Positions 42,014 to 50,390 of a stretch of DNA of 64,000 bases are shown piece after piece. The stretch's first letter is position 1. Each line of letters begins with the position of its first letter. Below the pieces are notes generated by a model. It made no database searches. It saw nothing but the letters and a program-made list of their open reading frames with translations, and was not told where the DNA came from. The stretch is from contig CAYLNM010000004.1 in NCBI GenBank assembly GCA_964385045.1, positions 8,211 through 72,210 of the forward strand, given 5' to 3'. Origin of the DNA: CAYLNM01 sp964385045 (GTDB lineage: Bacteria > Planctomycetota > Phycisphaerae > Phycisphaerales > SM1A02). The position numbers were made by a program, and so were the translations under genes.

Positions 42014-43042
42014 ATGTCCCTGCCTCGCACCATGAAGGCCGCCGTCGTCGACCGCTTCGGCGCCGCGCTCGACATCCGCGAGGTTCCGGTGCCCGAGGTC
42101 GGCCCGGGCCAGATCCTCATGCGGGTCCGCGCCTCGGGCGTCTGCCACACCGACCTGCACGCGGCCGAGGGCGACTGGCCGGTGAAGCCGGAGCCGCCGT
42201 TCATCCCCGGCCACGAGGGGGTGGGCGAGGTGGCCGCGGTCGGGCCGGGCGTCACGCACCTGTCCGAGGGCGACCGCATCGGGTGCCCGTGGCTGCACAC
42301 CGCCTGCGGGCGCTGCGAGCATTGCGTCGGCGGCTGGGAGACGCTCTGTCCCGAGCAGTCGATGACCGGCTACACGGTGGACGGCGGCTACGCGGAGTTC
42401 GTGCGGGCCGACGCCGGCTACGTGGGGAAGCTGCCCGACGGGCTCGAGTACGGAGCCGCGGCCCCGATCCTGTGCGCGGGCGTCACGGTGTACAAGGCGC
42501 TCAAGGAGACCGAGGCCCGGCCCGGCGAGTGGGTCGCGATCAGCGGCATCGGCGGCCTCGGCCACCTCGCGGTCCAGTACGCCCGGGCCATGGGCATGCG
42601 GGTGGTGGCGGTCGACGTGGCCGAGGACAAGCTGCGGCTCGCCCGCGAGCTCGGGGCGGAGCTGACGATCGACGCCCGCGGCGACGATCCCGTCGGGGCG
42701 GTGCAGGAGGCCACCGGCGGGGTGCACGGGGCGCTGGTGACCGCGGTGAGCACCGCGGCGTTCGCCCAGGCCGTCGGCATGCTGCGGCGCGGAGGCTTCA
42801 TGTCCCTCGTCGGCCTGCCGCCGGGGGACTTCCCGCTGCCGATCTTCGACGTCGTGCTGAAGCGCATCACGATCCGCGGCTCGATCGTGGGCACGCGGAA
42901 CGACCTGGCCGAGGCCCTGCGGTTCGCGGGCGACGGGCAGGTCGCGTCGCACTACTCGTGGGACGAGCTCGACAACGTCAACGACATCCTCGACCGGATG
43001 CGCCGCAACGAGATCGACGGACGGGTCGTGATGCGGATCTGA
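42014..43042 (+). CDS. adhP: Zinc-dependent alcohol dehydrogenase (AdhP-like)
   Basis: A 342-residue medium-chain dehydrogenase. The catalytic zinc site is 'ASGVCHTDLHAAEGDWP' (Cys) and 'IPGHEGVGEV' (His-Glu), with 'APILCAGVTVYKAL' later. The structural zinc cysteines are in 'CGRCEHCVGGWETLCPEQ'. The NAD-binding Rossmann motif is 'ISGIGGLGHLAVQYARAMGMRVVAVDVAEDK', with the terminal Asp favouring NAD (pieces GIGGLG and VVAVDV). The 'GEV.PC..T.YKALK' style wording fits the ethanol-preferring AdhP/propanol group. GGAG lies 6 nt before the ATG. It is probably a stand-alone gene for ethanol or acetaldehyde interconversion, convergent with the ANL gene. Confidence 0.9.
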   Translation: MSLPRTMKAAVVDRFGAALDIREVPVPEVGPGQILMRVRASGVCHTDLHAAEGDWPVKPEPPFIPGHEGVGEVAAVGPGVTHLSEGDRIGCPWLHTACGRCEHCVGGWETLCPEQSMTGYTVDGGYAEFVRADAGYVGKLPDGLEYGAAAPILCAGVTVYKALKETEARPGEWVAISGIGGLGHLAVQYARAMGMRVVAVDVAEDKLRLARELGAELTIDARGDDPVGAVQEATGGVHGALVTAVSTAAFAQAVGMLRRGGFMSLVGLPPGDFPLPIFDVVLKRITIRGSIVGTRNDLAEALRFAGDGQVASHYSWDELDNVNDILDRMRRNEIDGRVVMRI

Positions 43043-43093
43043 GCGCGGCCGCGTCCGCGGGCCCGTCGACCACGACCGCATGGCCGCCGAGGC

Positions 43094-44071
43094 TCAGGCG
43101 GCCTGCGCCGTCGGCGCGGCGCCCGGGAACGGCACCACGCCGCGGTCCCGGTCCCACGCGAGGCGGCACGCGAGGTCGTGGGCGCGGCGGAGTCCCGGCA
43201 CCACGCCCGGGCGCGCGACGACCGTCCGCCAGCCGTCGGCCGGGGGGGCCGACACCGGCCGCGGGTCGTCGGCGGCGGCGACGGCGAGGCCCGCGACCGC
43301 GACCGCCGCGTGGGCGTGGGGGCCGTCGAGCAGCGTCCGGGCGAGCGGGGCCGGGGCGACGAGACGGTCGGCCTCGTGCGCGGCCAGCAGGGCGCCGGTC
43401 CCCCTCGGATCGGCGCCGAGGTCGAGGTCGGCGACGATCGTCATGCCACCGGCGAGCGCGGTCCAGAGATCGGCGGGCCCGCCCGCGAGGCGGTGCCAGG
43501 CGAGCACGCTCACCGAGACCCGCGGCTCGGCGCCCTCGGGGAGCGGTGGCTCGCGGTCGAGGATCCGGTCCAGCTCCTCGGCGGTCAGTGCGGGGCACGC
43601 CGAGGGGCCGGCGGCGCCCGGCCGCGCCGCCGGATCGTCGACCAGGATCGCGGCGAGGTGGGGGGTCGCGGCCGCGGCCGCGGCGGGACCGCCCGAGCCC
43701 TCGCGCACGGGGTCCCAGTGCTCGCCGACGAGCACGGTGTGCGGTCCCGGCGCTCGGGCCAGGGCGACGCGGGCGTCCAGGTGGACCCGCCAGGCCTCGG
43801 GGTCGTCGGCGGGCGGCACGAGGCAGGGCACGAGCCCCTCCCACCACGCCGCGATCAGCGCCGAGACGTGGGCCGGGTCGCGGTCGAGCGCGATCGCGAC
43901 GCGGTCGCCGGCCTCGAGGCCGAGGGCGCGGAAGCACCCGACCCACTGCCGGGAGGCGGTCCAGAGCGACGCGCCGGGGATCCCGTACGCCGCGCTGCGC
44001 AGCAGGGGGCTCGGCCGCTCGCGAAAGCCGTCGTAGAGCCGGGCCCGGATCCGGTCGCGGGCGCCGCTCAC
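43094..44071 (-). CDS. Degenerate adenylate-forming (ANL) N-domain protein
   Basis: A 325-residue protein aligned by eye with the N-terminal part of AMP-forming acyl-CoA synthetases: 'RSAAYGIPGASLWTASRQWVGCFRALGLEAGDRVAIAL' (entry domain; pieces RALGLEAGDRVAIAL), 'ALIAAWWEGLVPCLVPP' and 'LWTALAGGMTIVADLDLG'. The P-loop that should read like YTSGTTGRPK is replaced by LVDDPAARPGA, and the C-terminal hinge domain with the catalytic Lys is absent (a normal enzyme is 500 residues or more). It should not adenylate, and may serve as a binding or scaffold partner, or be a decaying gene. The GTG at 44071 overlaps the hpaB stop (GTGA), so it is still coupled in the operon. Confidence 0.6.
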   Translation of the reverse strand: MSGARDRIRARLYDGFRERPSPLLRSAAYGIPGASLWTASRQWVGCFRALGLEAGDRVAIALDRDPAHVSALIAAWWEGLVPCLVPPADDPEAWRVHLDARVALARAPGPHTVLVGEHWDPVREGSGGPAAAAAATPHLAAILVDDPAARPGAAGPSACPALTAEELDRILDREPPLPEGAEPRVSVSVLAWHRLAGGPADLWTALAGGMTIVADLDLGADPRGTGALLAAHEADRLVAPAPLARTLLDGPHAHAAVAVAGLAVAAADDPRPVSAPPADGWRTVVARPGVVPGLRRAHDLACRLAWDRDRGVVPFPGAAPTAQAA

Positions 44072-45669
44072 GCCGCCGCCCCCGTCCGAGCCGCGGTCGC
44101 CTCGCCGGCGAGCCACGTCCCGCCCGTCCATCCCCGCTCGTCGTAGTCGTCGAGGCAGCGCTCGACGAGCGCCTCCATGGCCTCGAGCCGGCCCGAGGCC
44201 TGCGCCTCGCCGGCGACCATGAGCCGGATGTCCTCCCAGCCGCCGGCGTAGTTGCGCTCGTAGAGCTCGTGCCGGGCCCCGAACTCGCTGCCGACCGCGT
44301 CCCAGAGGAGCTTCAGCGTCTTGATGCGCTCGCGATGCCCCACGCCGTCGGAGCCGCGCACGTAGCGCGCGAGCAGCGGGCCGACCTCCGGATCATCGAG
44401 CTCGGCCGCCGACGAGGGCAGGTAGATCAGGCCGGACGCCACGATCCGCTGCACGATGTCGCGCACCCGCGGGTAGGCGTCGGGGGCGAGCACGCAGTAG
44501 GCGAGGGCGGCCTGCTTCTGCGGGAGGACCGCCCCGTCCGTCCACGGATCGGGGTCGGCGGCCATCGCGCTCGACAGCGACCACACCGTGTGCCGCAGGG
44601 CGATCACCTCGCCCAGCATCGCCCGCTTGCCCCGCAGGCCGAGGCCGCCGGTGCAGCGGAGGGTCCGGGCGAGAAGCCCGGCGAGGAAGTCGAGCTTCAC
44701 CGCCAGCCGCGTGCATCCGTGGAACAGGAATCCGTTGACGAAGCCGGAGCGGGGGAAGAAGGCCTTGACCCGCTCCGGATCGCGGTGGATCAGCACGTCC
44801 TCCCACGGCACCAGGACCTCGTCGAGGACGAGGATCGCGTCGTTCTCGTCGAACCGGGCCGACAGGGGATGGTCGAAGGGCGTGCCGTGCCGGCTCGCGG
44901 CCCGCTCGTACGAGGGACGACAGATCAGCCGCAGCCCCGGGGCGGCGATCGGCACGATGAAGGCGACCGCCTGCGCCGGGTCGTCGCTCACGGTGTTCGG
45001 CGTCTGGCCGACGAAGCAGTGCGTCGCGATCGCCGCCGACGTGGCGACGACCTTGGCCCCCGACACCACGATCCCGGCGTCGGTCTCCCGCACCACCCGC
45101 ACCGGCACGTCGGCGATCTCCTCCACCGGCAGGTGCCGGTCGACGGGCGGGTTGGCGATCGCGTGGCCGAGGAAGGGGAGCTCCTCCTGGGCTCGGCGGT
45201 ACCAGCGGCGGGCGTTGTCGGCGAAGGGACCGTAGAAGTCGGCCGCCGCGCCGAAGGTCGCGGTGAGGGACGCCTTGTAGTCCGGGGTGCGGCCCATCCA
45301 GCCGTACGTGAGCCGAGCCCACTCCGCGATCGCGTCGCGGGCGGCGAGCAGGTCGCCGCGGTCGCGGGCGGCGCGGAAGAACCGGTGCGTCCGGGTGCCC
45401 GAGCCGGTGTCGGTCGGGCACGTCAGGATCCCGGCCCGGTCCGGCTCGTGAAGCGCGTCGTAGAGCCGGGCGATGGACCGGGCCGCGTTGCGCATCGCCG
45501 GGTGGGTGGTCACGTCCGTCACCCGCTCGCCGTCGATGTGCACGCACCGATCGTCCCGGAGCCGGGCGAGGTGCTCGGCCCCGGTGGGCGGCCCCGCGGC
45601 CGGCGTGTCCGCCGCGGCGAGATCGGCGGGCCGGCGGTGCGGCGGCCGCGTCGTGCCGGTCCCGCTCAC
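44068..45669 (-). CDS. hpaB: 4-hydroxyphenylacetate 3-monooxygenase-like oxygenase (HpaB family)
   Basis: A 533-residue flavin-dependent hydroxylase very close to enterobacterial HpaB in wording: 'VTDVTTHPAMRNAARSIARLYDAL', 'SYGWMGRTPDYKA'-type 'YGWMGRTPDYKAS', 'HAIANPPVDRHLP', 'DAGIVVSGAKVVATSAA', 'SARFDENDAILVLDEVLVPWEDVLI', 'SGLIYLPSSAAELDDP' and 'AVGSEFGARHELYERNYAG'. HpaB uses FADH2 and oxygen to hydroxylate 4-hydroxyphenyl compounds to catechols. It needs a separate flavin reductase (HpaC), which is not encoded nearby. Its partners here are a radical SAM enzyme and an ANL-like protein, not a catabolic meta-cleavage set, so a biosynthetic role is more likely. The GTG at 45669 overlaps the radical SAM stop. 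Confidence 0.88.
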   Translation of the reverse strand: MSGTGTTRPPHRRPADLAAADTPAAGPPTGAEHLARLRDDRCVHIDGERVTDVTTHPAMRNAARSIARLYDALHEPDRAGILTCPTDTGSGTRTHRFFRAARDRGDLLAARDAIAEWARLTYGWMGRTPDYKASLTATFGAAADFYGPFADNARRWYRRAQEELPFLGHAIANPPVDRHLPVEEIADVPVRVVRETDAGIVVSGAKVVATSAAIATHCFVGQTPNTVSDDPAQAVAFIVPIAAPGLRLICRPSYERAASRHGTPFDHPLSARFDENDAILVLDEVLVPWEDVLIHRDPERVKAFFPRSGFVNGFLFHGCTRLAVKLDFLAGLLARTLRCTGGLGLRGKRAMLGEVIALRHTVWSLSSAMAADPDPWTDGAVLPQKQAALAYCVLAPDAYPRVRDIVQRIVASGLIYLPSSAAELDDPEVGPLLARYVRGSDGVGHRERIKTLKLLWDAVGSEFGARHELYERNYAGGWEDIRLMVAGEAQASGRLEAMEALVERCLDDYDERGWTGGTWLAGEATAARTGAAA

Positions 45670-47015
45670 GCGAAGCGCCCGTGCCGGTGCTCGGGACGGA
45701 AGAGCTCGAAGAGCAGGCGGTCGGCCTGCATCAGCCCGGCGGGGGTGAAGGCGACCGCGTCGTCGTCCACGCGGAGGAACCCGTCGGCGACGAGCACGGT
45801 GAACGCCTCGCGGAACTGCTCCTGGGGCGAGCGCCCGAACTTGGCGGTGAACGGAGCGGTCTCGACGCGGCCGGCCTTGAGCTGCAGGGCGAACTCGCGG
45901 ATGTACCGCTCGTCGTCCGAGAGGGCGTAGGCGCGGTACGTCGGCCGGGTGCGCTCGTGCACGGCGTCGATGTACGGGTCGAAGTCGTGCTCGTTCTGGT
46001 AGTTGACCCCGTTGACGTGTCCGAAGGCCGAGACCCCGACCGAGACCACGTCGCTGCCGTCGAAGAGGCCGTTGCGGTAGACGAACCGGTTCTTCTCCGG
46101 GTCCTTCACCACGGTCGTGGCGCTGGTGACCGTGTAGCCCGCCTCCTCGAACCGGCGGAATGCCCGGGCGACCCACGCCCGCTTGACCTCCCAGTCGACG
46201 ATCGGGGCGACGGTCCGGCCCTCCTCCTTCATCCACTTGTAGATGGTGGTGTTGTACGGCACCTCCATCTGGTAGATGGTGACGGTGTCGGGACCGAGCG
46301 CGATCGTCTTGTCGACGGTGTCGTCCCACTTCGCGTCCGTCTCGTCGAGCATGCCGGCGATCAGGTCCACGTTGATCTCGGGGAAGTCCGCCGCGCGGGC
46401 GGCCTCGTAGGCGCGGTAGACCTCCTTGCTGCGGTGGGCCCGGCCGTTGAGCTCGAGGATGTGGTCGTCGAAGTGCTCGATGCCGAGGCTGAGGCGGGTG
46501 ACGCCGATGCCGCGGATCGCGTGGAGCTTCTTCGCGTTCAGCGTGCCGGGCTCGCCCTCGAGGGTGATCTCCTCGGCGTCGTCCCACGGCAGGTGCTTCT
46601 GCATCCCGTCGGCGAGGTAGCCGAACTGGTCCGGCGACAGGTAGCTCGGCGTGCCGCCGCCGAAGTACACGAACTTCGGTGTCCGGCCGCCGATGACCGG
46701 CTGCCGGGCGTAGTGCTCGTGCTCGGCCAGCATCGCGTCGAGGTAGCCGCGGATCTGCTTCGCGTTCTTGTCGGTGTAGACGCGGAAGTAGCAGAAGTGG
46801 CAGCGCTTGCGGCAGAACGGGATGTGGGCGTAGACGCCCATCCGCGTGTCGGGCCGGGGCGGCGTGGCGAGGGCCTGGTCGAAGCTCGGGACGAGATCCG
46901 GCTTCCAGAAGCCGAACGGGGGGTAGTTGGCGACGAAGTAGTTCCCGACGGTCGTCTTTCGGTCCTGCGTCATCCGCGGCGCGGAGTCGACGACGGGCAG
47001 CGAGATCTCGGTCAT
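45666..47015 (-). CDS. HemN-like (coproporphyrinogen III oxidase family) radical SAM enzyme
   Basis: A 449-residue radical SAM protein. The cluster motif is FCRKRCHFCYF (Cys68, Cys72, Cys75; CX3CX2C, with the HemN-type extra aromatic/Cys neighbourhood), 'YAHIPF' before it and 'VYFGGGTPSYLSPDQF' (GGGTP SAM loop) after. 'RLSLGIEHFDDHILELNGRAH' and 'INVDLIAGMLDET' continue the barrel, and a winged-helix HemW/HemN C-domain ends it. Relatives include anaerobic coproporphyrinogen oxidase, haem-chaperone HemW, haem-ring-opening ChuW and C-methylating or cyclopropanating class C enzymes. The reaction here is not decided by sequence. The ATG at 47015 has GGAG 5 nt upstream. It is the first gene of the operon with hpaB. 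Confidence 0.85.
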   Translation of the reverse strand: MTEISLPVVDSAPRMTQDRKTTVGNYFVANYPPFGFWKPDLVPSFDQALATPPRPDTRMGVYAHIPFCRKRCHFCYFRVYTDKNAKQIRGYLDAMLAEHEHYARQPVIGGRTPKFVYFGGGTPSYLSPDQFGYLADGMQKHLPWDDAEEITLEGEPGTLNAKKLHAIRGIGVTRLSLGIEHFDDHILELNGRAHRSKEVYRAYEAARAADFPEINVDLIAGMLDETDAKWDDTVDKTIALGPDTVTIYQMEVPYNTTIYKWMKEEGRTVAPIVDWEVKRAWVARAFRRFEEAGYTVTSATTVVKDPEKNRFVYRNGLFDGSDVVSVGVSAFGHVNGVNYQNEHDFDPYIDAVHERTRPTYRAYALSDDERYIREFALQLKAGRVETAPFTAKFGRSPQEQFREAFTVLVADGFLRVDDDAVAFTPAGLMQADRLLFELFRPEHRHGRFA

Positions 47016-47186
47016 GACGGCTCCCGGTCTTCCGGTCCGAACGTGGTGAGGGCGCGTCGGCCGCCCATCCCGACGGGGCGCGGCCGGCCTGCTTTCGGGA
47101 GATCGGCGGTCGCCACGCGGGACTGAAGGGGAGCCCCCGATGCCGGGGTCCGGGAGGGGGCGCGGGAGATGCGCCGGGGTTGCGCA

Positions 47187-47192
47187 TAGCAT
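47187..47192 (+). promoter_or_regulatory. -10 box TAGCAT, leaderless-type, for the MscS gene
   Basis: TAGCAT is followed by 5 nt and the ATG at 47198, without a ribosome site. The identical hexamer precedes the HD gene. Confidence 0.5.
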
Positions 47193-47197
47193 TCTCG

Positions 47198-48586
47198 ATG
47201 CAGTCGGTCACGATGCAGGCAGGCGACCGGGGCTCCGACGCGGGCTCCGACGCGAGCTCCGACGCGGGCTCCGACGCGGGCTCCGACGCGGGCTCCGACG
47301 CGAGCTCCGACGCGGGCTCCGACGCAAGTTCCGACGCGGGCTCCGACGCGGGCTCCGCGGAGGTCGCGGGCGGGAACCCGCCCGAGCCGGCGTCGGATGC
47401 GGCCGATGCGGTCGACGGCCTGCGCGAGGCCGCCGCGGACCTCCTCGCGACGGACTGGGAGACGTGGGTCCGCATCGGCGGAGCGATCCTGGTGGGGCTC
47501 GTCGTGCACGCGGTGGCGTGGCGGCTCCTGCGCCGCTTCGCCCGCCGCGAGGACACGGCCGTCGACGCTCGGTTCGTCTCGCCGCTGCGGGGTCCGAGCC
47601 GCGTCGTCCTGCCGCTGCTGGCCCTGCAGCTCATGGTGCCGACGACGCCGCGGCTGGCCGAGACCGGGGTGCTGCGGCACGGCCTCGGCCTGGCGATCGT
47701 CGTCGCGGTGACCTGGACGGTGGTGGCGCTGGTCCGGACCTCCGCCGACCTGGTCAAGCGGCGTCACGACGTGACCGTGGCCGACAAATACGCCGCTCGC
47801 CGGATGCACACGCAGGTGGACGTCATCTCGCGGGTCCTGATGGTGATCGTGGTCATCGTCGGCGCCGCCCTCTGCCTGATGACATTCCCGCGGGTGCGGG
47901 AGGTGGGCACGAGCCTGCTCGCCTCGGCGGGGCTCGTGGGGCTGGTGGTCGGCTTCGCGGCACGGCCGGTGCTCGAGAACCTCATCGGGGGCGTGCAGCT
48001 CGCCCTGACGCAGCCGATCAACATCGACGACGTGGTGATCGTGGACGGCGAGTGGGGGCGGATCGAGCAGATCACGACCACCTACGTCGTCGTCCGCATC
48101 TGGGACGACCGCCGACTCGTGTGCCCCTTCTCGACCTTCATCAGCGAGCCGTTCCAGAACTGGACCCGCCGGACCTCGGACCTGCTCGGCACGGTGTTCG
48201 TGCACGCGGACTACACGGTGGACGTGGAGGGGGTGCGGGCCGAGCTGAAGCGGGTGGTCCGGGACCATCCGAAGTGGGACGGACGTGTCGCGATCGTGCA
48301 GGTGACCGACGCGACCGCGGAGACGATCGAGATGCGGGCGCTGGTGAGCGCGGCGAGCGCCCCGGCGGCCTGGGACCTGCGGGTCGACGTGCGCGAGCGG
48401 CTGGTGGCGTACCTGCAGCGCGAGCAGCCGGGGGCGCTGCCGCGGGCGCGAGTGACCCTGCGGGGCGGAGGCGAGGACCGGCTCGATGGGGGGCGTGACC
48501 GGGGGCGCGACCAAGGCCGTGGCGGCGGACGCCACGGGGGCCGCGACGAGGCGGGGCCACCCGCGGGGAGCGGAGCCGGGGGCTGA
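47198..48586 (+). CDS. MscS-family mechanosensitive channel with repeat-encoded N-terminus
   Basis: A 462-residue channel. Residues about 12-53 are a Gly/Ser/Asp/Ala tetrapeptide repeat (GSDA/SSDA) encoded by a 12-bp minisatellite. Membrane helices follow at about 85-105, 122-150 and 165-215. The pore helix and beta domain read 'SLLASAGLVGLVVGFAARPVLENLIGGVQLALTQPINIDDVV' (pieces GLVGLVVGFAA and LENLIGG), the MscS signature. The C-terminal cage region has 'WTRRTSDLLGTVFVHADYTVD'. The last 45 residues are Gly/Arg-rich. Such channels open on hypo-osmotic shock. The ATG 47198 is chosen because TAGCAT sits 5 nt upstream; a TTG at 47180 in frame would fall inside the promoter. It is divergent from the radical SAM operon. 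Confidence 0.88.
   Translation: MQSVTMQAGDRGSDAGSDASSDAGSDAGSDAGSDASSDAGSDASSDAGSDAGSAEVAGGNPPEPASDAADAVDGLREAAADLLATDWETWVRIGGAILVGLVVHAVAWRLLRRFARREDTAVDARFVSPLRGPSRVVLPLLALQLMVPTTPRLAETGVLRHGLGLAIVVAVTWTVVALVRTSADLVKRRHDVTVADKYAARRMHTQVDVISRVLMVIVVIVGAALCLMTFPRVREVGTSLLASAGLVGLVVGFAARPVLENLIGGVQLALTQPINIDDVVIVDGEWGRIEQITTTYVVVRIWDDRRLVCPFSTFISEPFQNWTRRTSDLLGTVFVHADYTVDVEGVRAELKRVVRDHPKWDGRVAIVQVTDATAETIEMRALVSAASAPAAWDLRVDVRERLVAYLQREQPGALPRARVTLRGGGEDRLDGGRDRGRDQGRGGGRHGGRDEAGPPAGSGAGG
47231..47357 (+). repeat. 12-bp coding minisatellite GGCTCCGACGCG, about 10.5 copies
   Basis: Ten consecutive 12-bp units, most identical to GGCTCCGACGCG with A variants at unit position 1 and one CAAGTT variant, then a partial unit. 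Each encodes GSDA or SSDA. Because the unit is a multiple of three, copy changes keep the frame. Confidence 0.9.
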
Positions 48587-48611
48587 GTCCGGACGCCGCC
48601 GCGGAGACGGC

Positions 48612-50390
48612 TCAGTCGCCGCCGGACGCCTCCGTCCACGCCCGGCCCGCCTCGTAGGCGGCCAGCCGCGCGGCCCACGCCTCGCGCCGGGCTGGCTCCG
48701 CGTCCGCGGGGAGCAGGGCGATCGCCTCGCGCATCGTCGCCGCCGCCTCGGCGGTCCGGCCCGCGGCCGCGAGGGCGGCGGCGGCGGTGTCGAGCACCGG
48801 GGCGACGCGCCGCTGCGTTCGCTCGAGGAGCGGCGCGAGGAGCGCAAGGGCCTCGGCCCCGTCGCGCAGCGCCGGATCCGGGGCGGTCGCGAGCCGCCAG
48901 GCGAGATCGTTGGCGACGCTGGGATCGCCGGGGAAGCGCTCGCGCAGCCCGCGGAGCCGCTCGATCGCGGCGGCGTGGTCGCCGCGCCGGGCGAGCATCG
49001 CCGCCACGCGGCGGCCGGGCCGCGGTTCCTCGGTGGTCGCCTCCGCCCGGCGGTACGACGCGAGGGCGGCGTCCTCGCGCCCCGCCTCGCGCTGCGCCTC
49101 GCCCAGCGCGAGCCACGACGCGGCATCGTCCTCGACGCGGGCGAGCGCCTCCAGCGCGGCGATCGCCTCCTCGTGGCGGCCGACCGCGGTCAGGGCGGCT
49201 CCCCGCGCCCGGGCGTCGGCTGCGGTGCGGCGGGCCTTCGGGATCGCGCGGAGCTGCTCGAGGGCGAGGGTCGGCTCACCGGCCGCCGCCGCCGCACGCG
49301 CGGCGAGCCGGCGGGCCTCGACGTCGTCGGGCGCGGCGGTGACGACGGCCTGCATGGTGGCGAGGGCCTCCTCGGCCCGTGCGAGATCGAGCAGGGCCAG
49401 GGCCCGGACCATGCCGAGACCGGGGTCGTCGCGGCCCGCGTCGATCGCGGCGTCGGCGGCGGCGATCGCCCGGGCGGGCTGCCGCATCGCGTAGCGGAAG
49501 CGGGCGAGCGTGGCGAGCAGGGGCGCGCGGTCGTGGCCGAGCGACAGTCCCCGCTCGATCTCGGCCAGCGCCTCGGCCCGCAGGCCCTCGGCGAACATCA
49601 CCTCCGCCCGCTCGACGAACGAACGCAGGGTGCGGGCCTCGAAGACGACCGCGGCGAACCGCGGATCGTCGACCACCCGGCCGGGCTCGCGGCCTCGGGC
49701 CCGGTCGGCGAGCGCGCGGGCGCGCTCGCGGTCTCCGCGCAGGGCGAGGGCCCGCGCGAGGGCCGAGAGCACGGTGGGCTCGCGGGGCCGCTCGGGCAGG
49801 GCCCGCTCGAGGTGCCGAATCGCGGCGTCCAGCTCGCCGCGGGCGAGCCGCAGGCGGCCGAGGTGCACGTGGCCGGAGACGTTCTCGGGGGCCAGCCGCA
49901 CCGCGGTCTCGAGATCGTCCAGGGCCGCGGCCTCGCGTCCGAGTCCCCGCCGGACGAGGGCGCGGCGAATGTACCCGGGGGCGTAGTCCGGGGCGAGGGC
50001 GATCGCGCGGTCGTGCAGGGCGAGCGACGCCTCGGGATCCGACGCCTGCAGGGCGATCGCGTGGAAGGCCGGCCAGCGGGCGTCGCGCGGATCGAGACGG
50101 GCCGCCTCGGCGTAGGCGATCGAGGCCTCCTCGACGAGGGCGTGGGCGTGCAGGGCCATCGCGTAGCGGCCCCACGCCGCGGCCTCGTCCGGCCGGCGCT
50201 CGACCGCGGCCCGTCGGGCGGCGAGGTGCCGCCGCACCGGGGCGGCGGCGTCGGCGACGGCGGCCCGCGGGATCGGCGGCGGACTCGTCGCGGCGGCGGG
50301 GGCCGGAGCCGGGGCCGGCGTCGCCGCGGACGCGCCGAGGACCGGCGCGAGGAGGCCGGCGAGGAGGACGATCGCCCGCGCGGCGATCAC
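48612..50390 (-). CDS. Exported TPR-repeat protein
   Basis: A 592-residue protein with a signal peptide (residues 1 to about 24, 'AIVLLAGLLAPVLGASAA') and an Ala/Pro linker. Nearly the whole remainder is tetratricopeptide repeats: 'AAAWGRYAMALHAHALVEEASIAYAEAARLDP', 'PGYIRRALVRRGLGREAAALDDLETAVRLAPE' and 'VSGHVHLGRLRLARGELDAAIRHLERALPERP' mark repeats by their A8/G-Y-A20-P32 pattern (each cited only by its diagnostic ends). About 12 repeats continue to the C-terminus. It probably scaffolds protein contacts at the cell surface. The GTG at 50390 overlaps the ASPIC gene stop (GTGA), so it is last in a coupled three-gene operon. Confidence 0.85.
   Translation of the reverse strand: MIAARAIVLLAGLLAPVLGASAATPAPAPAPAAATSPPPIPRAAVADAAAPVRRHLAARRAAVERRPDEAAAWGRYAMALHAHALVEEASIAYAEAARLDPRDARWPAFHAIALQASDPEASLALHDRAIALAPDYAPGYIRRALVRRGLGREAAALDDLETAVRLAPENVSGHVHLGRLRLARGELDAAIRHLERALPERPREPTVLSALARALALRGDRERARALADRARGREPGRVVDDPRFAAVVFEARTLRSFVERAEVMFAEGLRAEALAEIERGLSLGHDRAPLLATLARFRYAMRQPARAIAAADAAIDAGRDDPGLGMVRALALLDLARAEEALATMQAVVTAAPDDVEARRLAARAAAAAGEPTLALEQLRAIPKARRTAADARARGAALTAVGRHEEAIAALEALARVEDDAASWLALGEAQREAGREDAALASYRRAEATTEEPRPGRRVAAMLARRGDHAAAIERLRGLRERFPGDPSVANDLAWRLATAPDPALRDGAEALALLAPLLERTQRRVAPVLDTAAAALAAAGRTAEAAATMREAIALLPADAEPARREAWAARLAAYEAGRAWTEASGGD

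Noticed and set aside
43094..44071. Calling this gene a functional acyl-CoA ligase
   Set aside because: The nucleotide-binding P-loop is degenerate and the C-terminal catalytic domain is missing.
47231..47357. Tandem array considered as a CRISPR
   Set aside because: 12-bp units with no spacers, in frame within a gene; it is a coding minisatellite.
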